Shown here: positions 1 through 8,154 of the stretch, piece after piece
Numbering within the stretch: position 1 is the stretch's first letter
Layout: every line of letters starts with the position of its first letter
Assembly: GCA_007132495.1 (NCBI GenBank)
Contig: SLOL01000156.1
Location: 1 to 54,996, forward strand
Origin: Balneolales bacterium
Lineage (GTDB): Bacteria; Bacteroidota; Rhodothermia; Balneolales; Natronogracilivirgulaceae
DNA length: 54,996 nt
Direction of reading: 5' to 3'
The notes under the pieces: model-generated
Database searches by the model: none
What the model saw: only the letters and a program-made list of their open reading frames with translations
What the model was told of the DNA's origin: nothing
Made by a program: the position numbers and the translations under genes

Positions 1-1
1 C

Positions 2-484
2 CGGGGTTTCTTTACCGAAACCTACCGTTTGAACAAATTTAATAAATCCGGCATCCGTGAATATTTTGTCCAGGATAACCTCTCCCGTTCGGTCAGACAC
101 ACGTTGCGGGGTCTCCATTACCAGATCGTCAATCCGCAAGCTAAACTGGTCATGGTAACTTCCGGGGAGATCCTTGACGTGGCCGTTGATATCCGCCGCA
201 ACTCCCCCAACTTCGGTAAATATGTATGCTGCCGACTTTCCGAGGAGAACAAGAAGATGCTCTACATTCCGGAAGGCTTTGCACATGGATTTCTGGTACT
301 TTCCGACGAGGCTACTTTTTTATACAAATGCAGTGACTATTATAATCCCGCCGGAGAGCGGGGCATTCGGTGGAACGATCCGGCTATCGGGATCGACTGG
401 CCGGAAAGCGATCCGGTTTTATCTGCAAAAGACCAAAAACTTCCGTTACTTTCGGAATTGAATGAAGACGATCTACCCGATTGA
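2..484 (+). CDS. rfbC: dTDP-4-dehydrorhamnose 3,5-epimerase, 5' end cut by window
   Basis: Epimerises dTDP-4-keto-6-deoxyglucose at C3 and C5 in the dTDP-L-rhamnose pathway, in the cytoplasm. The reading frame is open to the left edge and reads RGFFTETYR, the conserved segment near the N-terminus of RfbC, so the first residues lie outside the window. Further family motifs are QDNLSRS, RGLHYQ (with the catalytic-base histidine), VDIRRNSPNFGK, IPEGFAHGF and the C-terminal RGIRWNDPAIGIDWP. A TTG at 29 could be taken as a start, but it would discard the conserved segment and is rejected. The stop lies 11 bases before the likely rfbB ATG, so the two genes are co-transcribed. The cupin fold and product are confident; only the true start is unseen. 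Confidence 0.93.
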   Translation, partial: RGFFTETYRLNKFNKSGIREYFVQDNLSRSVRHTLRGLHYQIVNPQAKLVMVTSGEILDVAVDIRRNSPNFGKYVCCRLSEENKKMLYIPEGFAHGFLVLSDEATFLYKCSDYYNPAGERGIRWNDPAIGIDWPESDPVLSAKDQKLPLLSELNEDDLPD

Positions 485-495
485 AAAAGAATAAT

Positions 496-1497
496 ATGCG
501 ACTATTGATCACCGGCGGGGCCGGTTTCATCGGTTCCAACCTTATTTTGCATCTGCTTTCGCGGAGAAAAAATCTTGAAATCTGCAATCTTGACAAGCTG
601 ACCTACGCCTCCGATCCGAGCTATCTCAGACCGGTTGAAGACCTCCCCTCGTACCGTTTCGAGAAGGTCGATCTTGTCGATCGACCGGCGGTTCATGATG
701 TTGTGCGGGACTTCCGGCCGGATGGTGTTATGCACCTTGCCGCCGAATCCCATGTCGATAATTCCATCAAAGGACCGGAACCGTTTGTGATGTCCAATGT
801 CGTGGGCACCTTTAACATCCTGGAAGAGTGCCGGCAATTCTGGCAGACCGATCCGGATACGTATGCCGGCAAACGGTTTCTGCACGTATCCACCGACGAA
901 GTGTACGGCTCACTGGGTGCCGAGGGAGCATTCACCGAAGAGTATCCCTATCAGCCCAATTCCCCCTATTCGGCGACCAAGGCGGGAAGTGATTTTCTGG
1001 TGCGATCCTATCACAAAACGTTCGGGATGAATGTGGTGACCACCAATTGTTCCAATAACTTCGGACCCCATCAGCACGATGAGAAACTGATTCCGACGGT
1101 CATCCGCAAAGCACTCGCCCATGATGAAATACCTGTTTACGGGAAGGGGGAGAATGTACGGGACTGGTTGTTCGTAACCGACCATTGCCGGGCCATGCTT
1201 GACGTATATGAAAACGGTAAGGCCGGTGAGACCTACAATGTAGGCGGACACAACGAATGGAAAAATATTGACCTGGTCAAACAACTGTGCGACTTGCTGA
1301 ATGAACAGAAAGGTGAGGGGCCGGGAGGGGATTACAAAAACCTGATCACCTATGTGACCGACAGGGCCGGCCATGACCTGCGTTACGCCATTGATCCGGC
1401 GAAAATTCAATCCGAGTTGGGGTGGAGACCGCAAATGGATTTTAACGAACAGCTCAGGGAGACGGTTCTCTGGTATATCGACCGATACCGCGATTGA
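496..1497 (+). CDS. rfbB: dTDP-glucose 4,6-dehydratase
   Basis: Converts dTDP-glucose to dTDP-4-keto-6-deoxyglucose with bound NAD+, the step before RfbC. It is an extended short-chain dehydrogenase: Rossmann motif TGGAGFIGSN at the N-terminus, then LDKLTYA, HLAAESHVD, STDEVYG, the YSATK catalytic Tyr/Lys motif, NCSNNFGPHQ and VRDWLFVTDH, all typical of RfbB. Length (about 333 residues) fits the family. A TTG at 481 overlaps the rfbC stop, but the ATG at 496 puts the Rossmann motif right at the start and is preferred. It forms an operon with rfbC; the 178 bases after it hold no recognisable gene and only a weak hairpin. Confidence 0.95.
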   Translation: MRLLITGGAGFIGSNLILHLLSRRKNLEICNLDKLTYASDPSYLRPVEDLPSYRFEKVDLVDRPAVHDVVRDFRPDGVMHLAAESHVDNSIKGPEPFVMSNVVGTFNILEECRQFWQTDPDTYAGKRFLHVSTDEVYGSLGAEGAFTEEYPYQPNSPYSATKAGSDFLVRSYHKTFGMNVVTTNCSNNFGPHQHDEKLIPTVIRKALAHDEIPVYGKGENVRDWLFVTDHCRAMLDVYENGKAGETYNVGGHNEWKNIDLVKQLCDLLNEQKGEGPGGDYKNLITYVTDRAGHDLRYAIDPAKIQSELGWRPQMDFNEQLRETVLWYIDRYRD

Positions 1498-1675
1498 GCA
1501 GGATGAGATGGACCGATCCCCATTTCTGTCTGGTAATCCATTTTCGATTGGTGATCAGGCAGATTATATTCAAACCGCAGAGCAAGTCGGCAACAGACAA
1601 CCGGCAAAACACTCCGCCGGTTTCGGGTGTTTGAAGGCTTATAAATGAACTTATTAATGATTACGATATAACGCT

Positions 1676-2155
1676 ATGGCAAGAAAATTCTGGTTGATGA
1701 AATCGGAACCTGATGAATTCAGCATCGATGACCTGATCAGCAGGGAGAATGGAACCACCTACTGGGAGGGGATACGGAATTACCAGGCGAGAAACTTTAT
1801 GAGGGATGAGATGCAGATCGGCGATGGTGCGCTGTTTTATCATTCCCGGACCAAACCGCTGGCGGTAGTGGGCACCATGAATATTGCAAGCGAACCGTAT
1901 CCCGATCCGTCCCAGTTCGATCCGGAATCCAAATATTTTGATCCGAAAAGCTCCAGGGAAAACCCGGGATGGATGCTGGTCGATGTTCAGTTTACCGCAA
2001 AATTCGATCCGCCGGTGACGCGTGACCGGATTAAGGAGACTCCCGGACTGGAAGATATGATGGTCATCAAAAAAGGTTCCAGACTCTCCATTCAACCGGT
2101 AACTGAGCAGGAGTGGAACATCATCCATGAATTGGCCGGAGTGAAACCCAAATGA
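1676..2155 (+). CDS. EVE-domain protein (PUA-like, Thy28 family)
   Basis: A 159-residue single-domain protein. The N-terminal KFWLMKSEPDEFSIDDL, the WEGIRNYQARNFMRD segment and the C-terminal VTEQEWNIIHEL match EVE-domain proteins, relatives of human THYN1. EVE domains are PUA-like folds related to YTH domains, and several bind modified bases in DNA or RNA; the ligand here is unknown. The stop overlaps the start of the dCTP deaminase gene by four bases (ATGA), so translation is probably coupled. Family assignment is firm, cellular role is not. Confidence 0.9.
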   Translation: MARKFWLMKSEPDEFSIDDLISRENGTTYWEGIRNYQARNFMRDEMQIGDGALFYHSRTKPLAVVGTMNIASEPYPDPSQFDPESKYFDPKSSRENPGWMLVDVQFTAKFDPPVTRDRIKETPGLEDMMVIKKGSRLSIQPVTEQEWNIIHELAGVKPK

Positions 2156-3351
2156 ACAGAAAAACGGTTAAGAACAGAGACCATGATCTGGTGATACGGA
2201 CCCGGGGCATTCTGCCGATTCAGGAGCTGAAAAAACTTCGTGATTTCGGTTTTTTGAAATCGGAAGAGGGGTACCCGATCCATAATGACCAGTTTCAGCC
2301 CAACTCCATGGATCTGAGGCTGGGTACGGTTGCATACCGGGTTCGTTGCAGCTTTCTACCGGAAAATGAGACCGTAGAGAGCAAAGTCGAAAGACTTACA
2401 CAGCATACGCTTGATATTCGTGATGGCGCAGTTCTTGAACAGAACTGCACATACCTGATCCCTTTGCTGGAGCAGTTGCATTTGCCGATGACCGGTCGCA
2501 TGATTTCGGCGGCTGACGGTGCGCTGGTAACCGAAGAACCTCTGACAGCAAAGGCCAATCCCAAAAGCAGTACCGGAAGACTGGATATATTTACCCGACT
2601 GATCACCGACTTCTCCCACCGTTTTGAAGAGATTACGGCCGGATATCAGGGTAAGCTCTATCTGGAGGTAGTCCCGAAGTCATTTCCGATCAGAGTGAAG
2701 ACCGGTCAGCGTTTGAACCAGTTGCGGGTTCGTCACGGGCAGGCGCTGCTCAGCGACCAGGATATTCTGCATACCCATCTTCAGGACCCGATTCTTTTTG
2801 ATGAAAGAGGGAAACCGTTGCCGGTGGATGCTCTGAATGTAAAGGACGGTCTGTTCATGCGGGTCAGTTTGCAAGCTCCGGAGGGTGATGTGGTCGGTTA
2901 CAAGGCAAAAAAGCATCGGGACCTGATCGATCTTCAGAAAACCGATCATTATCATGTCCATGAGTTCTGGGATCCGATTTATGCCCGAAAGGACGATTAT
3001 ATGATTCTTGAACCGGAAGCCTTCTATATTTTTGCCTCCAAGGAGCGTTGCCGGATTCCGCGGCCTCTGGCTGCCGAAATGGTACCCTATGATACCGGTT
3101 CGGGTGAGCTGCGGACGCATTATGCCGGTTTTTTTGACAGTGGTTTTGGTGGAAATGTGCGTGATGGAGGAGCAAAAGCGGTGCTGGAAGTCCGCTCTCA
3201 TGATGTACCGTTTCTCGTGGAGGATGGTCAGACCTTTTTCCGGATGGTATTTGAACCGAATACCCGGCTCCCCGACCGGGTCTACGGTAAAGGGTTAAAG
3301 AGCAACTACCAGGGGCAGGCCCTGAAACTTGGAAAACATTTCAAGGATTGA
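2152..3351 (+). CDS. dcd: 2'-deoxycytidine 5'-triphosphate deaminase, double-domain type
   Basis: Deaminates dCTP to dUTP and so feeds thymidylate synthesis. At 399 residues it is about twice the usual Dcd length and resembles the tandem-domain form best known from Alphaproteobacteria (DCD_N type). The N-terminal half has GILPIQELKKLR, QPNSMDLRLG and the active-site stretch AKANPKSSTGRLDIFTRLITD; the C-terminal half (from about residue 230) repeats the dUTPase-like fold with DPIYARKDDYMILEPEAFYIFASKE and a Gly-rich FFDSGFGG. The start overlaps the EVE gene stop by four bases, and rsmE follows after nine bases, so the three genes form an operon. The separate dut gene at 14.6 kb would hydrolyse the dUTP produced. 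Confidence 0.88.
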   Translation: MNRKTVKNRDHDLVIRTRGILPIQELKKLRDFGFLKSEEGYPIHNDQFQPNSMDLRLGTVAYRVRCSFLPENETVESKVERLTQHTLDIRDGAVLEQNCTYLIPLLEQLHLPMTGRMISAADGALVTEEPLTAKANPKSSTGRLDIFTRLITDFSHRFEEITAGYQGKLYLEVVPKSFPIRVKTGQRLNQLRVRHGQALLSDQDILHTHLQDPILFDERGKPLPVDALNVKDGLFMRVSLQAPEGDVVGYKAKKHRDLIDLQKTDHYHVHEFWDPIYARKDDYMILEPEAFYIFASKERCRIPRPLAAEMVPYDTGSGELRTHYAGFFDSGFGGNVRDGGAKAVLEVRSHDVPFLVEDGQTFFRMVFEPNTRLPDRVYGKGLKSNYQGQALKLGKHFKD

Positions 3352-3360
3352 CGGATCACT

Positions 3361-4062
3361 ATGGATGATCATTTTCTGTTTTATGCCGATCCGGAGCATA
3401 TTCGGAATAATGTGGTACATTTTCCGGAAGAGGAGGTGCGGCATATTGTCAAAGTGCTGCGGAAAAAGCCCGGTGACCGGGTTCAGGTTACCGACGGTTC
3501 TGGAAAACGGATGGATGTCCGGTTGATGGAGATTGAGAAGAAGCGGGTTACGGGCGAAATTGTGGCCACTGAAGTGGAACCGGCCGAACCGGAGCGGATC
3601 CTTGCAATGGGGCTCGTCCGGAAACGGGAACGACTGGAGTTCGCGATTGAAAAGGCTGTTGAACTGGGCGCTACTCACATCATACTGGTACACTCGGACC
3701 ATTCGGAAAAAATGTCGATTAAGGCTCCCAGAGTTGATAATATCATCATATCCGCTATAAAGCAGAGTCAAAGGTGTTATCTTCCGAAATGGGAAACCCG
3801 GAACAGTTTTGGCGAGGTGCTTGAGGCCTATGGGAAAGACCGCAGGGTGTTAGTGGCCCATCCCCGAGATAGTCCGGTATCGGAGAATCATGCGAAGGAC
3901 GATCCCTTGCTGATGATGGTAGGTCCGGAAGGGGGCTTTTCCACTGAAGAACTGGAGCAGGCCGCCTCCGCAGAAGCTGTATTTATACGGCTGGCTCATA
4001 CCAGACTGCGTACAGAGACCGCTGTATGTGCCGTTATGGCATATACAGCCCGAATGTTGTAG
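3361..4062 (+). CDS. rsmE: 16S rRNA (uracil-1498-N3)-methyltransferase
   Basis: Methylates N3 of U1498 in helix 44 of 16S rRNA using S-adenosylmethionine. The 233-residue protein has an N-terminal PUA-like part (HFPEEEVRHIVKVLRKKPGDRVQVTDGSG) and a C-terminal SPOUT knot with KRERLEFAIEKAVELG, MMVGPEGGFSTEEL and the closing RLRTETAVCAVMAY, which are family signatures. It follows the dCTP deaminase gene with a nine-base gap and is the last gene of this unit. It converges with the S41 protease gene, leaving only 27 bases and no obvious terminator hairpin. Confidence 0.93.
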   Translation: MDDHFLFYADPEHIRNNVVHFPEEEVRHIVKVLRKKPGDRVQVTDGSGKRMDVRLMEIEKKRVTGEIVATEVEPAEPERILAMGLVRKRERLEFAIEKAVELGATHIILVHSDHSEKMSIKAPRVDNIIISAIKQSQRCYLPKWETRNSFGEVLEAYGKDRRVLVAHPRDSPVSENHAKDDPLLMMVGPEGGFSTEELEQAASAEAVFIRLAHTRLRTETAVCAVMAYTARML

Positions 4063-4089
4063 CTGTATCCGGCGCGGTTTACGTGCTGA

Positions 4090-5976
4090 CTATCTCATTT
4101 CCAGGCCTTCCAGCATCGCTCTGAGATCCTGGACTTCCGGCCAGAGTTTCAATGCCGTTTTAACCATGAAGTCCACTTCATCATTGATTACGGGATAGAA
4201 GTACTCATTTCCCCAAACCTGACGGGCAAGGTCCGCCTTCATGTAACCCAGAGGAATGGTAAGCTGTTCTTCCAGCTGAGATTCGCTCAGATACAGTTTG
4301 TTATCCTCAAAATGGGCCGTTGAAACCGTATCAGATACGACAAGGCCGTTGTCATTAAGTCGGTTGACAAAATCATTCCGGCTGTCATCCGACCAGGTAT
4401 AATCTGTACGGAAATCATTGAAGCGATCACTCCATTCTTCCCGGAACGCTTCGCCTTTGCGGTCGATGAATTCGCGTACAAAAGAGGAACCGATGTTATT
4501 TCTCCGCATCAGGACAAAGAGCTCATTGGTGGTTTCGAGATCTACGATATGATCCGGAACCACACCGCCGCCGCCATAAACCTTTCGGCCGGCAGTGGTT
4601 TCATATTTCAGGGAATCCGGAACATTCCGGATGAATTTGGCAATGTCACCGGATGCACTCTCTTCTCTGGTATAGATTTCGTAGGCGTACTGTTCCCGCC
4701 CATCCCGGAAGGGTTTCTGGATTTCCCGTCCACTTGGTGTCAGATAACGGGAAATGGTGATGCGGATGTTGCTGTTGTCAGGCAGCTCATACTGTTGCTG
4801 AACCAGGCCTTTACCGAAGGTCCGACGACCAACTACCAACCCCCGGTCATGATCCTGGATAGCTCCGCTCACAATTTCACTGCCGGATGCGGATCCTTCA
4901 TTAACCAGTACAATAAGGGGTATATCACGATAAGGACCGTTGTATCGGGCACGATACTCTGAAGTAAAACGGGCATGACGGCTTTCCGTTGCAACAAGCT
5001 TGGTTCCTCTGGGGAAGAAGTCATTGGTCATGCGTACAGCCTGCTCCAGGTATCCGCCGGGATTGCCCCTCAGATCCAGTATCAGCCGCTCCATATCCTG
5101 CTGTCGCAGATCACTCATGGCCTCGGTGAATTCCTCATGGGTTGTGGCGGCAAAGCGGTTGACGCGGATGTAACCGGTTTTATCATCCAGCATGTAGGAG
5201 CTGTCGAGTGTATAAAGCGGTATCTCGTCACGGGTAATAACAAAGTCGAGCATTTGATGGGTACCGGGACGCAAAATGCCAACCTCCACTTCTGTTCCCT
5301 TGGGTCCCCGGAGGCTGTTAACCACATCCTGTTCGCTGAATCCGACCGAACTTTCTCCGTCAATTTCCACAATGCGGTCGCCCGATCGAATGCCGAGCTG
5401 ATCACTGGGTCCGTTGGAAATTGCTGAAATGACCGTAATGGTATCGTCCAAAACCTGAAATTGAATGCCAACCCCTTCAAACCTGCCGGAGAACTCATCC
5501 TGGATGCGCTCGCTGGTTTCGGGTTTAATGTAGACCGAGTGGGGATCAAGAGGGCGGAACATGGCGTTGATGGCATCCTCCACACGCGTGGTCATGTCCT
5601 CTTCTACAGCGGAGTTGTTTTTCAGATAGAGATAGGCGCGTTCAAACCGGGTAAACGATTCACGCAGTGAACTGACCTCAATATCAGAAAAAGTGGTATC
5701 CAGCGGGGTACCTTCTATTTCAAGCAATGAATCCGAGATATTGCTTACGAAACCATACATGCTGTTCTTAAACAGTTCCTGGATGGATACATCGTCAACA
5801 TGATTCTCGATGATTTGATTCTGAACCTCGGAGTACTTCTTCAGATTGGTCTCATGATGATTGTTATTTACCGTTACCCGGTCCAGACCGCTGACATAAA
5901 GGAAGGAAAGGACCAGTATGGATATCAGGGGGGGCGTGACAAAACGTTTCAGACTCATTATCTGTAGTACATTCAT
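4090..5976 (-). CDS. S41 family C-terminal processing protease, membrane-anchored
   Basis: A Ctp/Prc-type serine protease that cleaves or degrades envelope proteins from their C-termini. An N-terminal hydrophobic segment (about residues 15-30) should anchor it facing the periplasm. A PDZ domain (about residues 170-255, containing GIRSGDRIVEIDGES) precedes the protease core with the Ser in EGSASGSEIVSGA and the Lys in RRTFGKGLVQ, the Ser-Lys dyad of the family. About 190 residues follow the core, a C-terminal extension common in Bacteroidota-like Ctps. A second ATG at 5958 is possible. It lies 197 bases after hslU on the same strand, with a terminator-like hairpin between, so it probably has its own promoter. 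The exact substrate cannot be read from sequence. Confidence 0.9.
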   Translation of the reverse strand: MNVLQIMSLKRFVTPPLISILVLSFLYVSGLDRVTVNNNHHETNLKKYSEVQNQIIENHVDDVSIQELFKNSMYGFVSNISDSLLEIEGTPLDTTFSDIEVSSLRESFTRFERAYLYLKNNSAVEEDMTTRVEDAINAMFRPLDPHSVYIKPETSERIQDEFSGRFEGVGIQFQVLDDTITVISAISNGPSDQLGIRSGDRIVEIDGESSVGFSEQDVVNSLRGPKGTEVEVGILRPGTHQMLDFVITRDEIPLYTLDSSYMLDDKTGYIRVNRFAATTHEEFTEAMSDLRQQDMERLILDLRGNPGGYLEQAVRMTNDFFPRGTKLVATESRHARFTSEYRARYNGPYRDIPLIVLVNEGSASGSEIVSGAIQDHDRGLVVGRRTFGKGLVQQQYELPDNSNIRITISRYLTPSGREIQKPFRDGREQYAYEIYTREESASGDIAKFIRNVPDSLKYETTAGRKVYGGGGVVPDHIVDLETTNELFVLMRRNNIGSSFVREFIDRKGEAFREEWSDRFNDFRTDYTWSDDSRNDFVNRLNDNGLVVSDTVSTAHFEDNKLYLSESQLEEQLTIPLGYMKADLARQVWGNEYFYPVINDEVDFMVKTALKLWPEVQDLRAMLEGLEMR

Positions 5977-6140
5977 TTCAGGATTCAGTAAATTTTCAAG
6001 ATATGTAACGCCACAAATAAAGCAATGTTATCTTAATAACTAACTACGGACATTTACATACTAATTCAAGCAATAGTTGAAGTAAAATCATTCCCGATCA
6101 GCACATGCTTTTTTTGGGATCTGCCAAATCGTTGATTCAC

Positions 6141-6171
6141 AAAAGGGAGAACGGTTTTACGGTAAACTCCC
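6141..6171 (-). terminator. Possible intrinsic terminator after hslU
   Basis: Read on the minus strand just after the hslU stop, GGGAG and CTCCC pair around a loop that contains a smaller TTTA/TAAA stem, followed at once by TTTTG. The five-base GC-rich stem plus short T run fits a modest rho-independent terminator separating rng-hslV-hslU from the S41 protease gene. The stem is short, so confidence is limited. Confidence 0.4.
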
Positions 6172-6173
6172 GG

Positions 6174-7604
6174 TCAGAGAATATAATGACTGAGATCCTT
6201 GTCACGGGTAAGCTTTTCAAGCTGCCGGTCGACATAAGCTTTGTCGATGGTCACTTTTCCGCTGCCAATATCATCGGGAATGGCAAACTGAAGTTCTTCG
6301 AGTACCGTGGAGAGGATGGTATGCAGCCTGCGCGCTCCGATATTTTCGATGGAGTCATTCACCTGGGCGGCAACCCTTGCAATTTCACGAATGGCGTCAT
6401 CGGTAAATGAAAGCTCTACCTGCTCGCTCTTCAGCATAGCGATATACTGTTTGGTAAGGGCGTTTTTAGGCCGGGTCAGGATATTGTAGAAGTCTTCTTC
6501 GGTGAGCGAATCCATCTCCACACGTATCGGAAACCGTCCCTGAAGTTCGGGTATCAGGTCAGAAGGCTTCGAGGTGTGAAAGGCTCCGGAGGCGATGAAC
6601 AGAACATGATCGGTCTTCACCAGCCCGTGTTTGGTCGATACATTGGCGCCTTCGACGATGGGAAGCATATCACGCTGCACCCCCTGGCGACTGACGTCCG
6701 GTCCGCCGCGCCCGTCACCGCTGGTCCCGGAAGCCACTTTGTCAATTTCATCAATGAATACGATTCCGGAATTTTGAACACGTTCAATCGCCTCCTGGGT
6801 GGCGGCTTCGTGGTCGATCAGCTTTTCGGTCTCTTCGCTCAGCAGTATCGGTCTGGCATCGCTGATTTTCATCTGTCGCTTCTTGGAGCGTGACTTCGTC
6901 AGGTTGCCCAGCATATCCTGCAGGTTCATCCCCATCTCCTCCATGCCACCCGGACCGAAGATCTGCATCATGGGATTCTGTCCGGATGGCTGAACGTTGA
7001 TCTCCACCTTGCGATCCTCCAGCTCACCGTTCCTCAGTTTCTCCCGGAACTTCTCCCGGGTACGTTGATTGAGTTCTTCATCAGAGGCGCTTTCAGGGTC
7101 AAATGAGGTGTCGGTGGATTGATAACCGGTGCGTCGATCGCCGCTTGACCGTTTCATCGGAGGAATAAGCAAATCCAGCAGCCGTTCTTCAACCTGTTCG
7201 GTGGCTTTTTTTTCCACCCGTTGCTGCATTTCGGATTTGACAATGGAAACGGCAATATCGGTAAGGTCGCGGATCATCGACTCCACATCACGGCCAACGT
7301 AGCCGACTTCTGTATACTTGGATGCCTCTACCTTGACAAAGGGTGCGTGGGCAAGTTTGGCCAGACGGCGTGCGATTTCGGTTTTACCCACTCCGGTCGG
7401 GCCGATTAATATGATGTTATTGGGCACGATCTCATCCCGGATGGATTCATCGGAATTCAGCCGGCGCCAGCGGTTTCGCAGTGCGATAGCGACCGATTTC
7501 TTGGCCTCATCCTGACCGATGATATAGGTGTCCAGGGCTTCTACGATTTGGCGGGGCGTCAAACCGGTTTCTTTGGGTTTGGTAATCTGATTACTCAAGA
7601 TCAA
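6174..7604 (-). CDS. hslU: ATP-dependent protease ATPase subunit HslU
   Basis: AAA+ unfoldase that feeds substrates into the HslV peptidase (HslUV/ClpYQ) in the cytoplasm. The 476-residue protein has the N-terminal [27 protein letters not shown] block, Walker [10 protein letters not shown], the pore-loop region [13 protein letters not shown], an intermediate I-domain (about residues 120-250), Walker [11 protein letters not shown], the sensor region [11 protein letters not shown] and [10 protein letters not shown], and the C-terminal LSHYIL tail that inserts into HslV. Its start overlaps hslV by 14 bases, so translation is coupled. Length is slightly above the E. coli protein because of the I-domain. 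Confidence 0.96.
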   Translation of the reverse strand: MILSNQITKPKETGLTPRQIVEALDTYIIGQDEAKKSVAIALRNRWRRLNSDESIRDEIVPNNIILIGPTGVGKTEIARRLAKLAHAPFVKVEASKYTEVGYVGRDVESMIRDLTDIAVSIVKSEMQQRVEKKATEQVEERLLDLLIPPMKRSSGDRRTGYQSTDTSFDPESASDEELNQRTREKFREKLRNGELEDRKVEINVQPSGQNPMMQIFGPGGMEEMGMNLQDMLGNLTKSRSKKRQMKISDARPILLSEETEKLIDHEAATQEAIERVQNSGIVFIDEIDKVASGTSGDGRGGPDVSRQGVQRDMLPIVEGANVSTKHGLVKTDHVLFIASGAFHTSKPSDLIPELQGRFPIRVEMDSLTEEDFYNILTRPKNALTKQYIAMLKSEQVELSFTDDAIREIARVAAQVNDSIENIGARRLHTILSTVLEELQFAIPDDIGSGKVTIDKAYVDRQLEKLTRDKDLSHYIL

Positions 7605-8133
7605 GCAGGGTTACATTGTGATTGGTATATATACAGATATCGGCGGCTATGTGGAGGGATTGTTCCACCATCTCCCGGGCTGATAACGCGGGAGCATGGC
7701 TCTTCAATGCTCTTGCTGCGGCCTGGGCATATGATCCGCCGCTTCCGATAGCCAGGATATGGTCATCGGGCTCAATGACATCACCCTGACCGGAGATCAG
7801 CAATCCTTTCTCCTGGTTCATAACGATCAGCAGCGCTTCCAGCTTGCGCAGGTACCGGTCTTTACGCCACTCTTTGGCAAGCTCCACCGCCGCCCGTTCT
7901 ATGGTTCCATTGTACTGATTGAGCTTGTCTTCAAAACGTTCAAAAAGAGTGAAAGCATCTGCAGTGGAACCGGCAAAACCGGCCAGAACCTGCTTGTTAT
8001 ACAGATACCGGACTTTTTGGACATTGGCCTTCATCACCACCTTATCATGGGTTGCCTGACCGTCGCCACCAATACAGGCTTTTCCTTCGTGAATGATGCC
8101 AATTACTGTCGTGGCTTTCAGTTCAAATGCCAT
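7591..8133 (-). CDS. hslV: ATP-dependent protease peptidase subunit HslV
   Basis: Threonine peptidase that forms the double-hexameric chamber of HslUV. After a seven-residue leader the sequence reads TTVIGI; the first Thr of this pair (Thr8) is the expected N-terminal nucleophile after processing. [60 protein letters not shown] and [10 protein letters not shown] are all family hallmarks. Length (180 residues) is normal. It sits 21 bases after rng and overlaps hslU, giving the order rng-hslV-hslU. Confidence 0.96.
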   Translation of the reverse strand: MAFELKATTVIGIIHEGKACIGGDGQATHDKVVMKANVQKVRYLYNKQVLAGFAGSTADAFTLFERFEDKLNQYNGTIERAAVELAKEWRKDRYLRKLEALLIVMNQEKGLLISGQGDVIEPDDHILAIGSGGSYAQAAARALKSHAPALSAREMVEQSLHIAADICIYTNHNVTLLDLE

Positions 8134-8154
8134 AAGTATGTCTTGCCGGTTAAT

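Noticed and set aside
1606-1633. Hairpin after rfbB as a terminator
   Set aside because: Only about six paired bases, with a mismatched base inside and no T run.
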